Virus record (IMG/VR): IMGVR_UViG_3300030090_002243
Span: 1-47,795 of that record
Strand: one strand, 5' to 3'
DNA from: a virus
DNA length: 47,795 nucleotides
Positions 1 through 9,600 of this stretch are shown here, one piece after another. A program made the translations under genes and the position numbers. The first letter of the stretch is position 1; each line of letters starts with the position of its first letter. The notes below the pieces were generated by a model that was not told where the DNA came from, did not search any database, and saw only the letters and a list, made by a program, of their open reading frames with translations.

Positions 1-145
1 CATGGTTTTTATTAGAAGAAGGTAAATCTTTTATATTAAATACATTTGATGCAGCATTTAATGCAAACAATGCAGATACTGACACTCCAGCATTAGATGC
101 AATTACAGATATTAGAGTTAAAAATGAAAGTGCTACAGTAGCAGT
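1..145. repeat. Left copy of the 145-bp circular overlap
   Basis: Bases 1-145 match bases 47651-47795 at 144 of 145 positions; the one difference is C at 68 against T at 47718. Both copies lie inside the same gene, and reading across the joint keeps the frame open, so this is the overlap of a circular or circularly permuted assembly rather than two separate genes. The difference is silent (AAC and AAT both encode Asn). Confidence 0.93.
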
Positions 146-176
146 TGATTTAGAAATATTTATAGCAAGCACATAG
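1..176 (+). CDS. 3' end of a virion-associated protein that starts at 47320 (gene cut by the window ends)
   Basis: This is the C-terminal part (58 residues, ending in FIAST and a TAG at 174-176) of the gene that begins at 47320. Joined across the circular junction the product has 168 residues. It is a clear paralogue of the next gene (186-659): both end in a similar Asp-hydrophobic-Glu-Ile-Phe strand and both begin MASTVT. The composition, rich in Thr, Asn, Asp and Ala, suggests a beta-sandwich virion or connector protein. The AGGAG site of the next gene overlaps its stop codon. The function is not recognised. Confidence 0.85.
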   Translation, partial: WFLLEEGKSFILNTFDAAFNANNADTDTPALDAITDIRVKNESATVAVDLEIFIAST

Positions 177-185
177 GAGTAAAAA

Positions 186-659
186 ATGGCAAGTACGGTA
201 ACAACAGCGACGATGACAGTAACAGTTTCAGAATCTATTACTTTAAATGGAAAAAACCAGGGTTCAATAAATACTTTATCTATACCAGCTATTGCAAATA
301 TATCAAAAAGAATAGTAAATGTTCCTACTTCAGAAGTACAAATTCTTACAATGGGCACTGCAGTAGGTGCAGGAATATTTGATGAGACAAAAGTATTATA
401 TATTCGTATTACTAATCTTGACAATGAAAATCATGTTGGTTTAATATTTAAAAATGAAAATAATGATGAAGCTGGACTTAAACTAGATAGGGGTCAATCT
501 TTTATTTATAATGGAGATTTAGATGGTGGCGTAGTAGATACTATGGATGCAATACAAAATTCAACTTTATCTACAAATGTATTTGCAGATTTAGTAAATA
601 TTACCGCTACAGCAAATACAGCTGCATGTGATATTGAAATTTTTGTTGCATGTAAATAG
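186..659 (+). CDS. Virion-associated beta-rich protein, paralogue of the preceding gene
   Basis: This 157-residue protein shares its N-terminus (MASTVT.ATMTVT.SES) and general plan with the 168-residue product of the junction-spanning gene just upstream, so the pair arose by tandem duplication. An AGGAG site sits 5-6 bases before the ATG and overlaps the stop of its neighbour. It lacks signal peptide and membrane segments. It lies between head-to-tail connector candidates and the lysis-like group, which fits a minor virion protein such as a decoration, stopper or fibre-base protein. The family is not recognised and the role is inferred from position only. Confidence 0.8.
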   Translation: MASTVTTATMTVTVSESITLNGKNQGSINTLSIPAIANISKRIVNVPTSEVQILTMGTAVGAGIFDETKVLYIRITNLDNENHVGLIFKNENNDEAGLKLDRGQSFIYNGDLDGGVVDTMDAIQNSTLSTNVFADLVNITATANTAACDIEIFVACK

Positions 660-667
660 GAGAATAA

Positions 668-1069
668 ATGGCTAAAAGAGATTTCCCAAATGATTATTTT
701 GCATGGTATAATGACGATGATAGATTAGGTTTGTTATGTCAAGTAGTATCAAATGACGTAAGTGATACGGCGCAAACTATTCAAGAAAAATATGACACAT
801 ACACTGGAACTAGTGTAACAAATGGACTTAGAATTCATTTTCGTGCAAAGTATGGTCAAGTATCACAATTAACAGATGATTTAAGAGCTGACTCTGGCGT
901 AGATACATCTTTGCATCCAGCAATTATAGATTATGTAAAATCAAGATTGCTTGAAGATATGGGAGATTTGCAAAGAGCATCATATTACAAATCAAAATAT
1001 GAACGTACGATAAAACAATATCCACATCGAAAAAGTGGTATTAGGGCATTATCAGTACCAAAATTATAA
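668..1069 (+). CDS. Small putative connector or virion protein
   Basis: This protein has 133 residues and begins nine bases after the previous stop, with a GAG-type ribosome site. It is hydrophilic. The C-terminal half looks helical and ends with a basic stretch (residues 105-133, rich in Lys, Arg and Tyr). A segment of the form '.LHPAIIDYVKSRLLEDMGDL..A.Y' resembles the helical arms of small head-tail connector proteins that ask whether the particle is complete, but I do not recognise a named family. Its place at the end of the head and connector genes supports a structural role. Confidence 0.75.
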   Translation: MAKRDFPNDYFAWYNDDDRLGLLCQVVSNDVSDTAQTIQEKYDTYTGTSVTNGLRIHFRAKYGQVSQLTDDLRADSGVDTSLHPAIIDYVKSRLLEDMGDLQRASYYKSKYERTIKQYPHRKSGIRALSVPKL

Positions 1070-1083
1070 AAACAGGGGATACG

Positions 1084-1260
1084 ATGTCAAATAAAGATAA
1101 GTTAGATAGTTTGTACAAACAACTAGAAGATGCGATAAATAAAAGACAGTCATTGCAGTCAGATGTAAATGATATAACTACATTGGCAGTAAAACTGCAA
1201 GGGGCTATTGAAGTTCTTGAAGAACTTGAAAAAGAATCAGAAACAAAGGAGGAGGAATAG
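1084..1260 (+). CDS. Small coiled-coil protein
   Basis: This 58-residue ORF starts at an ATG preceded by GGGGA. The whole product is predicted to be helical: an N-terminal stretch (MSNKDKLDSLYKQLEDAIN) followed by a heptad-like region, and an acidic tail ending KEEE. It shares one base with the next gene (stop TAG, then GTG). Together with the tiny membrane proteins that follow, it forms a group that looks like a phage lysis cassette, so a spanin-like or regulatory role is possible, but nothing proves it. Confidence 0.7.
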   Translation: MSNKDKLDSLYKQLEDAINKRQSLQSDVNDITTLAVKLQGAIEVLEELEKESETKEEE

Positions 1261-1406
1261 TGCTAGATACACTAAAAACTTCATGCTGTGGCTTAGGCGG
1301 CCTAGCTCTAACATTTATGGAAGCAATTCCAGATGTGCTTAGAGTATTAATCGCTGCGGTTACACTTGCCTATATGGTAATGAAGTTACGCAAAGAAATG
1401 AAATAA
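1260..1406 (+). CDS. Tiny membrane protein, holin candidate (GTG start)
   Basis: The product has 48 residues. The start is the GTG at 1260, which overlaps the previous stop; an excellent AAGGAGG site at 1247-1253 decides this choice. The chain has a short N-terminal segment with CCGLGG, a long hydrophobic helix (about residues 12-39) and a basic tail (KLRKEMK). One membrane helix, a basic end and the small size are typical of phage holins or holin-like proteins, and the neighbours support lysis. The phosphoesterase gene follows directly (TAA then ATG). Confidence 0.65.
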   Translation: MLDTLKTSCCGLGGLALTFMEAIPDVLRVLIAAVTLAYMVMKLRKEMK

Positions 1407-2186
1407 ATGGCTAGAAAGTCAAAGGGGGTGGTAAAACGTGCAATTGTCACCCCCGACAAACATTTTCCTTTGGCTGATATGTCAGCAATTAGCTGCTTAA
1501 AACAGGCAATCGAAATAGTCAAACCAGATATATATATAGATTTAGGAGATGTTGGAGAATGGCACGGTGCATCTCATTGGCAATGGAAAAGAAAGAAACG
1601 TCCACCTTTAGAGTATCAATTACCTTTTATTGACCAAGATATAGCAGAGGTAAATGCAGGGATGGACTGGATAGATGAATCGTTAGACAAAGTTAATTGT
1701 AAAACGAAACACATGATAGAAGGTAATCATGATGATTGGATGAATAAGTTTGTAGATGAACATCCATTTTTAAAAGGATATAGGTTTAAAGAATGCGTAA
1801 AATTAAAAGAAAGAGGTTACAAGTATCATCCTGCGGGCAAGTATCTCAAGATTGGGAAGCTACATTTTTACCATGGCCATCATTTCGCGGGAACTCATCA
1901 CACACGAAATCATCTAATGCGGTTAGGTGCAAATGTAATGTACGGACATCACCACGATTTACAGCAAGCGTCAGTAACGCACATGGATGGGGTGAAGTCA
2001 GCATGGAGTATTGGATGCCTCAAAGACATGAGCGAAGAACAAAATGAGTGGCTGGGTGGTAGAAGAATTAATTGGTCTCATGCTTTTGCTATTGTTGATT
2101 TTTTTGCAAAAGGCCATTTCACAGTCCACGTTATACAAATCATTGATGGCGAAACGTCATTGTGGGGAGAGTTAATTAAAGGATGA
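1407..2186 (+). CDS. Calcineurin-like metallophosphoesterase
   Basis: This 259-residue protein has the full metal-binding pattern of calcineurin-like phosphoesterases: DKH at residues 17-19, LGDVGEWH with GD near 47-48, GNHDD at 106-110, a His-rich YHGHHF at 155-160, and GHHHD at 180-184. Such enzymes use two metal ions to cut phosphomono- or phosphodiesters, and phage members act on nucleic acids or nucleotides or remain of unknown substrate. It sits, unusually, between tiny membrane proteins in the late operon rather than with the replication genes, starts right after the previous stop and overlaps the next ATG. The substrate cannot be read from the sequence. Confidence 0.9.
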   Translation: MARKSKGVVKRAIVTPDKHFPLADMSAISCLKQAIEIVKPDIYIDLGDVGEWHGASHWQWKRKKRPPLEYQLPFIDQDIAEVNAGMDWIDESLDKVNCKTKHMIEGNHDDWMNKFVDEHPFLKGYRFKECVKLKERGYKYHPAGKYLKIGKLHFYHGHHFAGTHHTRNHLMRLGANVMYGHHHDLQQASVTHMDGVKSAWSIGCLKDMSEEQNEWLGGRRINWSHAFAIVDFFAKGHFTVHVIQIIDGETSLWGELIKG

Positions 2187-2272
2187 GTAGTTGGTTAATT
2201 GGATTCTGTTTTTTTATTATATTTGCTATTTATGTAGCAAGTATAATAAGTGAGATTAAAAGAAAGAAATAA
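2183..2272 (+). CDS. 29-residue single-helix membrane protein
   Basis: The start codon overlaps the stop of the phosphoesterase gene (ATGA). The product begins MSSWLIGF, has one hydrophobic helix of about 19 residues and ends with the basic tail EIKRKK. The translational coupling and the clean membrane-helix layout argue that it is real despite its size. It could be a second holin or antiholin, or a spanin component. There is no recognisable family. Confidence 0.6.
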   Translation: MSSWLIGFCFFIIFAIYVASIISEIKRKK

Positions 2273-2274
2273 TA

Positions 2275-2580
2275 ATGGAGATGTTTGATTTACTTGAACG
2301 CTTTGGTTTGCCAGTTATGATGGTTATAGCTCTTGGTTTATACGCAAAATCTCAAACGGCTTGGATTCAGGATGAATTACAAAAAGAGCTAAGAGAATCC
2401 TTTGAAAGGCTCGAGGGGATAACCATAAAGCTTATAGACGCTCAAAAACAGTCTTTAATGGAAACAAAAGAGATTAAGGCTAGTTACCATGCTATTGTAG
2501 AAATACTTGCTAGTTTAAGCGGAAATGGACTTAAAGAGAAATTTGTAACAAAAAAGAGAAGAAATAGCAATGAATGGTAA
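2275..2580 (+). CDS. Holin-like protein with one membrane helix and a coiled coil
   Basis: This 101-residue protein has an N-terminal hydrophobic helix (about residues 8-24, FGLPVMMVIALGLYAK) and then a long charged helical region (residues 30-80), ending in a basic tail. The plan resembles small phage holin-like proteins of the BhlA/UviB type, which have one membrane helix followed by a coiled coil. It begins two bases after the preceding tiny membrane gene. The lysis role is inferred from plan and context. Confidence 0.7.
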   Translation: MEMFDLLERFGLPVMMVIALGLYAKSQTAWIQDELQKELRESFERLEGITIKLIDAQKQSLMETKEIKASYHAIVEILASLSGNGLKEKFVTKKRRNSNEW

Positions 2581-2698
2581 AGGTGACAAGCAAAGAGTTA
2601 GATGGTCAAAAGATTTTGCTAGAAGATTTAATTTAATATTTAACAACAAGGAGAAAAAAACTCATGGTAGACATGATAATAACTTACTTAAAAAGTAA
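2570..2698 (+). CDS. Small basic protein (42 residues)
   Basis: This short ORF begins inside the end of the previous gene (11-base overlap) and encodes a Lys/Arg/Asn-rich product beginning MNGKGDKQRVRW and ending LLKK. The ribosome site is weak (GAGAAG). Starts of the type 'MNGKGDK.R' recur in small phage proteins. The next gene overlaps its 3' end. Gene status is plausible but not certain, and no function can be given. Confidence 0.5.
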   Translation: MNGKGDKQRVRWSKDFARRFNLIFNNKEKKTHGRHDNNLLKK

Positions 2699-2837
2699 TA
2701 AAGAAGAAATTGTAGATGGAATTAACAAAAAAGTAAACATTCCTTTAGTCTCAGAAGCTAAAGAAGAAGATATATTTGATTCTTTGTTTGATGCTGTAAT
2801 GGAAGTGTTAGAAGCAGTATTAAGTAAAAAGAAATAG
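2664..2837 (+). CDS. Small acidic helical protein (57 residues)
   Basis: An AAGGAG site at 2648-2653 precedes the ATG. The product is acidic in its centre (SEAKEEDIFDSLFDAVMEV) and has a basic C-terminus (LSKKK). Its TAG stop shares one base with the GTG start of the 1282-residue tail protein. It is translationally coupled to the large late genes. The family is unknown. Confidence 0.6.
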   Translation: MVDMIITYLKSNKEEIVDGINKKVNIPLVSEAKEEDIFDSLFDAVMEVLEAVLSKKK

Positions 2838-5800
2838 TGCCAAAAAAAGTATATAAAATAGAATCATTCGAGGGTGGGATAAATCAAAAAGCCGACCCTC
2901 GTGATATTAAAAATAATCAATTAGAAGAAGCATTCAATGTAGATGTATCGAATCCTGGTCGTATAGTAATGACAGGAGACGGAACTTCATCTTATGTTAA
3001 TGTGAATGCTAAAAATAAACAAGTTTCTCCAACAGAAGAGTCAAGTTCTTTATTGCTAAATGGTTCAAATTTAACAAATGGATATGGATTGTTTAATTTT
3101 TCACATGATTATAATATGGCTGACACGCCTAGTGAAGTAGCTTCAGATTTTATATGTATTAATGATGGAGCAAAAGTTCATATATGGGATTCATGCTATG
3201 ATTCTGCAGGCGGGGTAGATTCTTGGCTTAATTCTAAAATTACTTTAGGTAAAGCTAATTCTAATAATAATGGGAATGAATGGATAGAAAAAGTAAAACC
3301 TATTTATTATAAGGCAGATAATGGATTAAGAGTATGTGATGGTCAATTTTGTTCTCAAAATATAGACGCACTTTTAAATGCAGATGTAGGTTCTAGCACT
3401 AATACTTTTGTTTTACAGCAACCTTTAAGTTCAAACATTGCTGCGAATGATTATTTAAAAATTAATAATGAAATAGTTAAATATATCTCAGGAACAACAA
3501 CAATAAAAGTTTTAAGAGGTCAATTTGGCACTACTGCATCTTCTCACGTTGCTGCATCTTCTTTGCAAGCTATAAATGTTCCAAAAATATTATCACACAT
3601 TAAAAGACCTTTTTTAGAAAAAGCACGTAAATACACTAACTTAACTGATTATACAAATGCATCTGCAGATATAGCAATTAATAAATGGCAAGAAGATGTA
3701 CAAGCTTTAGAGCCTGCTAACAATTATTCAGCAAGTGGGCAGCCTTATGGTTTAGTTGTTTATGATGGTAAAGTTACAGGCATGGCTACAACAGGGACTT
3801 CTGGAACTACTGCAGATGAATCTCTTCAAGAGCCAAATGCGCCAGAAAAAGTTTTATTTAGTGTACATGAAAGCAAAAGTGCAGATGATAATGTGCAAAG
3901 AATTGCATCAGTAGTTGATGGAGGAGTTCTTAATAGTAACAATACAACAGTATTAATTCATTCTAATACTAGTTTTAATTTTGCACAAAATGGTTTTACT
4001 GTAGGTAAACTTGTTATTGTTTCGGGTTCAACAAATTACGATGGATTGGCTGAAATTGTAGGGCAAGGAGATGCTGCTCATAAAATTAAAATATCTATTA
4101 ATCATGTTTCTGAATCAACTGAAGACAAAGATTTTGATATTAGATTAGAAGAAAATAGAATATCAGAAGATTTGCAAAATAAATATATATTTGGAATGTC
4201 ATTTGTATATGATGGAGGCGGTAGTGAAAAACAAGAGTCTCCTGTAAAGCCTGGATATGTTTACTCTGGGTTAATACCTCATGATGCATCTATTGGCAAA
4301 ACTAATAGTGGTTGGAAGACAGATAACGCGGCTCAAAGTTCTGATGCGGTATTGGCAATAGAAGATGATGATGGAGCAGGTTATAGTACTTGGATATTAA
4401 ATGATGGTACATTTTTCTTTGATGATAGCGCAATTAGTGAAAATAAGTTTTTAATGTACAATGGTGATTCTTTAGCTGATGGAACTTATAAAATTGCTAT
4501 TGATGTAGCTGAGGCAGGTCAATTAAAAATATATCCTCCTGGGAATGATGCAGATTCATCTGGAGGTTCTGTTGGAGATGGCACTGGAGACAGTGCGACT
4601 GTGACAATTAATACTCCAGGAGTATATTTATTTTCTGCTGTTAAAGATACTTCTAACGAATCAGCTACATTTAATTTTGTATGTGAAGGAATTGATGGCC
4701 AAGGAGATATTAGAATTAATAGCGTACAAGTATTTAATGATACTCCTGTAGAAATGGATGCCAATAATGCTATAGATATGAGAGGATTTGAAGGTGTTCC
4801 TAAAATGTTTTCTGGTTTTAATATGAATAGAAGTTCCCAATATCAATGGAACGACCGAATTATTGGATATAGAATATATATGAAACAGGTAGATTCTGCT
4901 ACTACTACGCTATTAGATGAATGGCTTTTAGCTTTAGATGTTAATTTACAATCAGGTGAATATATTAATTATGCAAATGAAGCAGCGGAACAATATTTGC
5001 ATTTAAGTCAAAATTGGGTAGAAGATAGTTCATCTCCAGTTGTAGATACGTTTGTATACTCTTCTGTTTGTACTGAAAAAGTAGGTGGAAATACTAACGG
5101 ACGTTCTAATATGGACACTCTTAGAAATATTCCTCTTAACACATATGAATCTGAAAATGGATATAAAGCTGAGACTAATACAGCTGCTATGTATAAAACA
5201 GCAACAATAATAGATAGAAAAGTTTTTATAGGTAATTTAAAAATAGGAGAGAAAACATATCCTGACAGAATGATTGAAGCTCCCGTAGATAGGTTTGATA
5301 CATTTCCAGATGATGGATTAAATTATATAGACATTGCTGTAGGCGATGGCGATGAAATTGTTAAGCTAGAGTCAGTAGGGAATAAGCTTATACAATTTAA
5401 AAAGAAACATGCATATCTAATACAAGTGTCTTCAGAAGGTGTTGATGTATTAGAAACATGGGCGCATAAAGGTATAAAATCTGCAGCACAATCTATTCTT
5501 GCTGGTAATGGGATTGTTTGGGTTAATGATAGTGGACTATATTATTATGATGGTAAAGATTTAAAAATAATTACTAGTGATTCATTTCAATCTAATACAT
5601 GGATTATTAATGAAGACCCAGCTAAACCTCCTATACTTGGTTACGATGAATCTTCCAATAAAGTAATAATACTAACTAGTAATGTTACAGAAAAAAATAA
5701 CGGTGGATATATTTATGACATACAAAATGCATCGTTAACTGAATGTCAAAATTTATTTAACACATATCCTATTACTTTAGAAAATGCAATGCTAGATGCA

Positions 5801-6685
5801 AATGGTGACGGAAATTATGATATATTAGATATTATTTATATGCACACTCAGGGTTCAGATACTATATTGCAAGAATATGGAGGTTTAATATTACCTGGTT
5901 ATATTGATGGAGAAAACATTCCTATTGTTCCTGATGAAATATATAGAAGCAATATGATAACTACAAAAGATAGACAGCTTTTAATAGCAACAAACACATC
6001 TACTGCGCCTTTAGATGTGGGATTTACAGCATGGACTAATAATGAAAGGCCATTGTATAATTTTAATTCAGCCGCAGATAGTTTTCTTGTACAAACTAAA
6101 GACATTGATTTTGGTAATATAGCAAGAAGAAAAAAAATATATAGTATTTATATATCATTTAAAGCACAATCATTTATGTCAGGAGTTATAGTTAAGTATG
6201 CAACAAATGGTTCTAACACTTTTAACGGCATATTTAAAAATACTACATATTATAACAATGCTAAAGGTTTTGATGCGTATAACGCAGGAACATCTAGCAA
6301 TGAATGGATAACAGTGCAATTAAAACCAGAAAATTCTATTACTAATGTATATTCAATTCAATTACAATTTAGCTTTGCAAATGCTGGAAATGTAGGTAAT
6401 TTAGATGCTGTAGATGTAGCTGGAGACAATACTATTACTTTAGCAGCAACAGCTTCTGGGACTGTAGATAATTATAATGGAATGCCTATATATTTTCATC
6501 ATGGACGTGGACATTCTTATTATGGTAAAATTACTGATTATGACGAAAGTTCAAAAGTTGCTACAATATCTCCACCTCTTAGTAAAGGTGTAAGTAAAAC
6601 TACTGCGTACGATATTGGCTTTATTCCAAAACAATTTGCAATTAATGATATTGCTATTGTATATAGAGAAAAATCTATTAAATAA
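2837..6685 (+). CDS. Large tail or stabilization-like virion protein (1282 residues)
   Basis: The N-terminus (IESFEGGINQKADPRDI, about residues 7-23) is the typical 'S-F-x-G-G-[IL]-N' opening of phage tail stabilization or tail-hub proteins of short-tailed phages, where the first residues dock on the portal-connector stack. The rest is a long beta-rich chain with many short Gly/Asn/Asp turns, and there is no transmembrane segment. The GTG start at 2837 overlaps the previous stop; the next gene starts in a TAATG overlap at 6685. The protein is much longer than the P22 gp10 type, so extra tail or adhesin domains are likely. Structural role is likely; exact position in the tail is inferred. Confidence 0.75.
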   Translation: MPKKVYKIESFEGGINQKADPRDIKNNQLEEAFNVDVSNPGRIVMTGDGTSSYVNVNAKNKQVSPTEESSSLLLNGSNLTNGYGLFNFSHDYNMADTPSEVASDFICINDGAKVHIWDSCYDSAGGVDSWLNSKITLGKANSNNNGNEWIEKVKPIYYKADNGLRVCDGQFCSQNIDALLNADVGSSTNTFVLQQPLSSNIAANDYLKINNEIVKYISGTTTIKVLRGQFGTTASSHVAASSLQAINVPKILSHIKRPFLEKARKYTNLTDYTNASADIAINKWQEDVQALEPANNYSASGQPYGLVVYDGKVTGMATTGTSGTTADESLQEPNAPEKVLFSVHESKSADDNVQRIASVVDGGVLNSNNTTVLIHSNTSFNFAQNGFTVGKLVIVSGSTNYDGLAEIVGQGDAAHKIKISINHVSESTEDKDFDIRLEENRISEDLQNKYIFGMSFVYDGGGSEKQESPVKPGYVYSGLIPHDASIGKTNSGWKTDNAAQSSDAVLAIEDDDGAGYSTWILNDGTFFFDDSAISENKFLMYNGDSLADGTYKIAIDVAEAGQLKIYPPGNDADSSGGSVGDGTGDSATVTINTPGVYLFSAVKDTSNESATFNFVCEGIDGQGDIRINSVQVFNDTPVEMDANNAIDMRGFEGVPKMFSGFNMNRSSQYQWNDRIIGYRIYMKQVDSATTTLLDEWLLALDVNLQSGEYINYANEAAEQYLHLSQNWVEDSSSPVVDTFVYSSVCTEKVGGNTNGRSNMDTLRNIPLNTYESENGYKAETNTAAMYKTATIIDRKVFIGNLKIGEKTYPDRMIEAPVDRFDTFPDDGLNYIDIAVGDGDEIVKLESVGNKLIQFKKKHAYLIQVSSEGVDVLETWAHKGIKSAAQSILAGNGIVWVNDSGLYYYDGKDLKIITSDSFQSNTWIINEDPAKPPILGYDESSNKVIILTSNVTEKNNGGYIYDIQNASLTECQNLFNTYPITLENAMLDANGDGNYDILDIIYMHTQGSDTILQEYGGLILPGYIDGENIPIVPDEIYRSNMITTKDRQLLIATNTSTAPLDVGFTAWTNNERPLYNFNSAADSFLVQTKDIDFGNIARRKKIYSIYISFKAQSFMSGVIVKYATNGSNTFNGIFKNTTYYNNAKGFDAYNAGTSSNEWITVQLKPENSITNVYSIQLQFSFANAGNVGNLDAVDVAGDNTITLAATASGTVDNYNGMPIYFHHGRGHSYYGKITDYDESSKVATISPPLSKGVSKTTAYDIGFIPKQFAINDIAIVYREKSIK

Positions 6686-9600
6686 TGTCTAAACGTCCAT
6701 CAAGAGGGGTAACAAGCGGTGTAGGAACTCCTACTAGAATGACTGGTAGAGATGGTGATTTAACAATAAGAAAAACAAGGCAGGGCAAAATCTTATATGT
6801 TAAAGAACATGGTTTTTGGCATCCTATTAATACAGGCGTAGATACATTAAAATTACAAAAAGATGTAGATAGACTTATGCGTTCTGTAAACACTATTAGA
6901 AACGACAACAGTCCATTTTCAACTATAGATACTCTTGATATTAGAAGAGATAAAATAAAACTTGGCACAAGTGGTACAGGATTAACTTTTAAAAATAGCA
7001 GTGGAACATTAAATGTTAATAATGCTGACGATACTGATACTGCTAAAATTTCTGCAAAAACACTTACTGTATCAGGTACTCCTTCTTCTACAGGTGAAAT
7101 TGGATTTGATAGTAATGTTGTAAAAGTAAAAGACTCTTCTGGTGTAAATAATTTAATGATGCACACTTCAGATGGATTAGTCAAAAGAACTAGAAGCACT
7201 GGAAGTGCTGACATAATATTTGACGCAGACAATTTAACAATACAAGATACAAGTAATACATCTATAGAAACTAAATTTACAATTGGACATTTAGCAACAT
7301 CATCTAAAACATCTATTAAACTATGGGAAGACACTGTTAAAGTTCAAACTAATAATCCATCATCAGCTAGTGAGTTTCAAAATTATCCTATGATATATTC
7401 TACAACTGATAAAAAATTATTTGTAAAAGTAGGTAGTGAAGCTAAATTTGTTACTTTAACTGATTCATTAGACTTTTCATATGATATTACAGCTTTTGGA
7501 TTTAATCAATCTCAAATAGTACAAGAAATTGGAGGTTCATATACTCCGATTAGTGGCTCTGCTCCAACTGGATATTGGAAAGCTGCAGGAGACTTAGAAT
7601 TTAATTTAACTTACCAAAATGGACCTCCTACAACGGTAACAATTACTGCGGCATTGTCTTCAGGTACCACAGGATGGACAGGTAACGATAGAACAGTTGC
7701 TGGTTCTGGCTCTACTTCTCAAACCGTACTTTCAAGCGAAAATTTAAATTATCCTACGGCAATTGGTGGCACAGCAACATTTTCTGTAACGTCAAGTCCT
7801 GCTCCTGACGATGGAACTTATCCTTCTAACAAAGTAGTAACATTTAAAAATCCGCTTAAAATTGGTACTAATTCATCTACGACGGTAGCCGATGCTACAT
7901 TGAACAGTTTGTCAACTAAACTTTTTAATGATTCATCTGAAAACAGTTTAACTGTTGGCAGTGGTTCTGGTCAGCATATTTATTATGCATTTCCTGCTAG
8001 GTCGCCATATACAAGGTTAAATGGTGAATATAATTTTAGACATCAAGGAATGACAGCTGGATTTACTGAAACTACATATGAACATACTAATATTGTAGGA
8101 TATAAAGAAAATTATTATGCATATGTTCAGCAAATAGCTAATGCCGCTTCAAGCACTTTAACTACTAGCACATCTCAAGGATTGTTAAATCAAATGTTTT
8201 TTGGAGTGCATGGTGATAATACTATAACAAATAGTGATTTAAACAGTATAGATTCTTCTCCAACAATAAGTGATAATATTGATAGAAGCTTAGGTAATGT
8301 AACTACAACTTCAGGTGAATATCTTGTTTTTTCATATGATGCAGACCATGATAATTTAAATAGCGATGCATTTCAAGTTGATGGATATACTGCAGGATTT
8401 ACACAACAAACTACATCAAATTATCAAAATCCCGCAGGAAGAACAGCTAATTACAAATCTTATGTATCAAATGTTACTAATATAACTGCAGATGCTTCTA
8501 AATCATGGAACTCAGATTCAACTGGTTCTGTTGTTTTGCAAAGAAAATGGGGTTTTATTACAGGCGTATCAGACCCTGCTTCATTTTCTAGTGCTAATTT
8601 TAAAGCATTAACTAATGCTTCATATAATAAAGATTCAACAAATAATGACTCTACTACATGGGGAACTAAAACATGCCCTAGTAACGCGCGATTAGTATTA
8701 TGTATTCCATCTGGGCAAGCAGATATAAATATAGATGAAGGTTCTAACACATCTAATGATGTTAAATTTGGTGGAGTTTCTTGTGGATTTGAAAAAGCAA
8801 GTAATCAATCTTTAGAAAATGATTTTGGATATACTGCTAACTATGATGTTTATATATCTAAAAGAACTAATATGAATAGAAATAATTCAGGTGCATTAAG
8901 TATCCTTGCAAGTAATACAGACAACAATGAACATATATGGGGAATTCATACTGAATCAGCTACAAGTATTACAGAATTAACTAGTGATGAGTTATATGCT
9001 CTTACTGAAGGTGGTAATGATGACACTGAAAGTAACTATGATAATTATAGAGTAATTCAATCTAGTATGGATGTAGGAGCAAATGAGTTTATAACATATG
9101 CACATAGAGCTGATGAAACAGATTTGACAGTCGGTAGGTTTAGATTTAATGGTATTACAATGGGAATGACTAAGCTTAGTAGCACAGTTGCATATAAAAA
9201 TAGAAATGGATTTACAGAAAATTTTGATGTTTATGTATCTGATACTCATAATTTAAGCTTATATCAAGGAGCAGGTGATTTTGAATATAGTTCTAGCTCA
9301 TCTGTACTAAATCATACATATTGGGGTAAAATAGATTTAGGAGCTTCATGGAATAATACAAAAGATTTGTCAACAGATTTAGTTAGTTTAGTAGAAAATG
9401 GGACTGTAACAAATGCATTGAATACTAGTAATGTAAATAAAGTTATAAGCAATACATATAGTACAAACAATGCTTACGGAAATATAACTACTGACAGTAC
9501 AAATTGGTTTGTGTTTGCACACAGAGATACAGGGAATACTACATTAAATGCTAATCAATTTCAATTACAAGTAGACCCTGGCAACAGTGCATCTAGAATT

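Noticed and set aside
1-145. Direct terminal repeats of a linear genome
   Set aside because: The repeat lies in the middle of one open frame that reads cleanly over the joint, so it is an assembly overlap of a circle.
6678-7334. Long minus-strand ORF of 218 codons opposite the fibre gene
   Set aside because: It has no ribosome site and a low-complexity hydrophobic translation, as expected opposite a Thr/Ser/Asn-rich gene.
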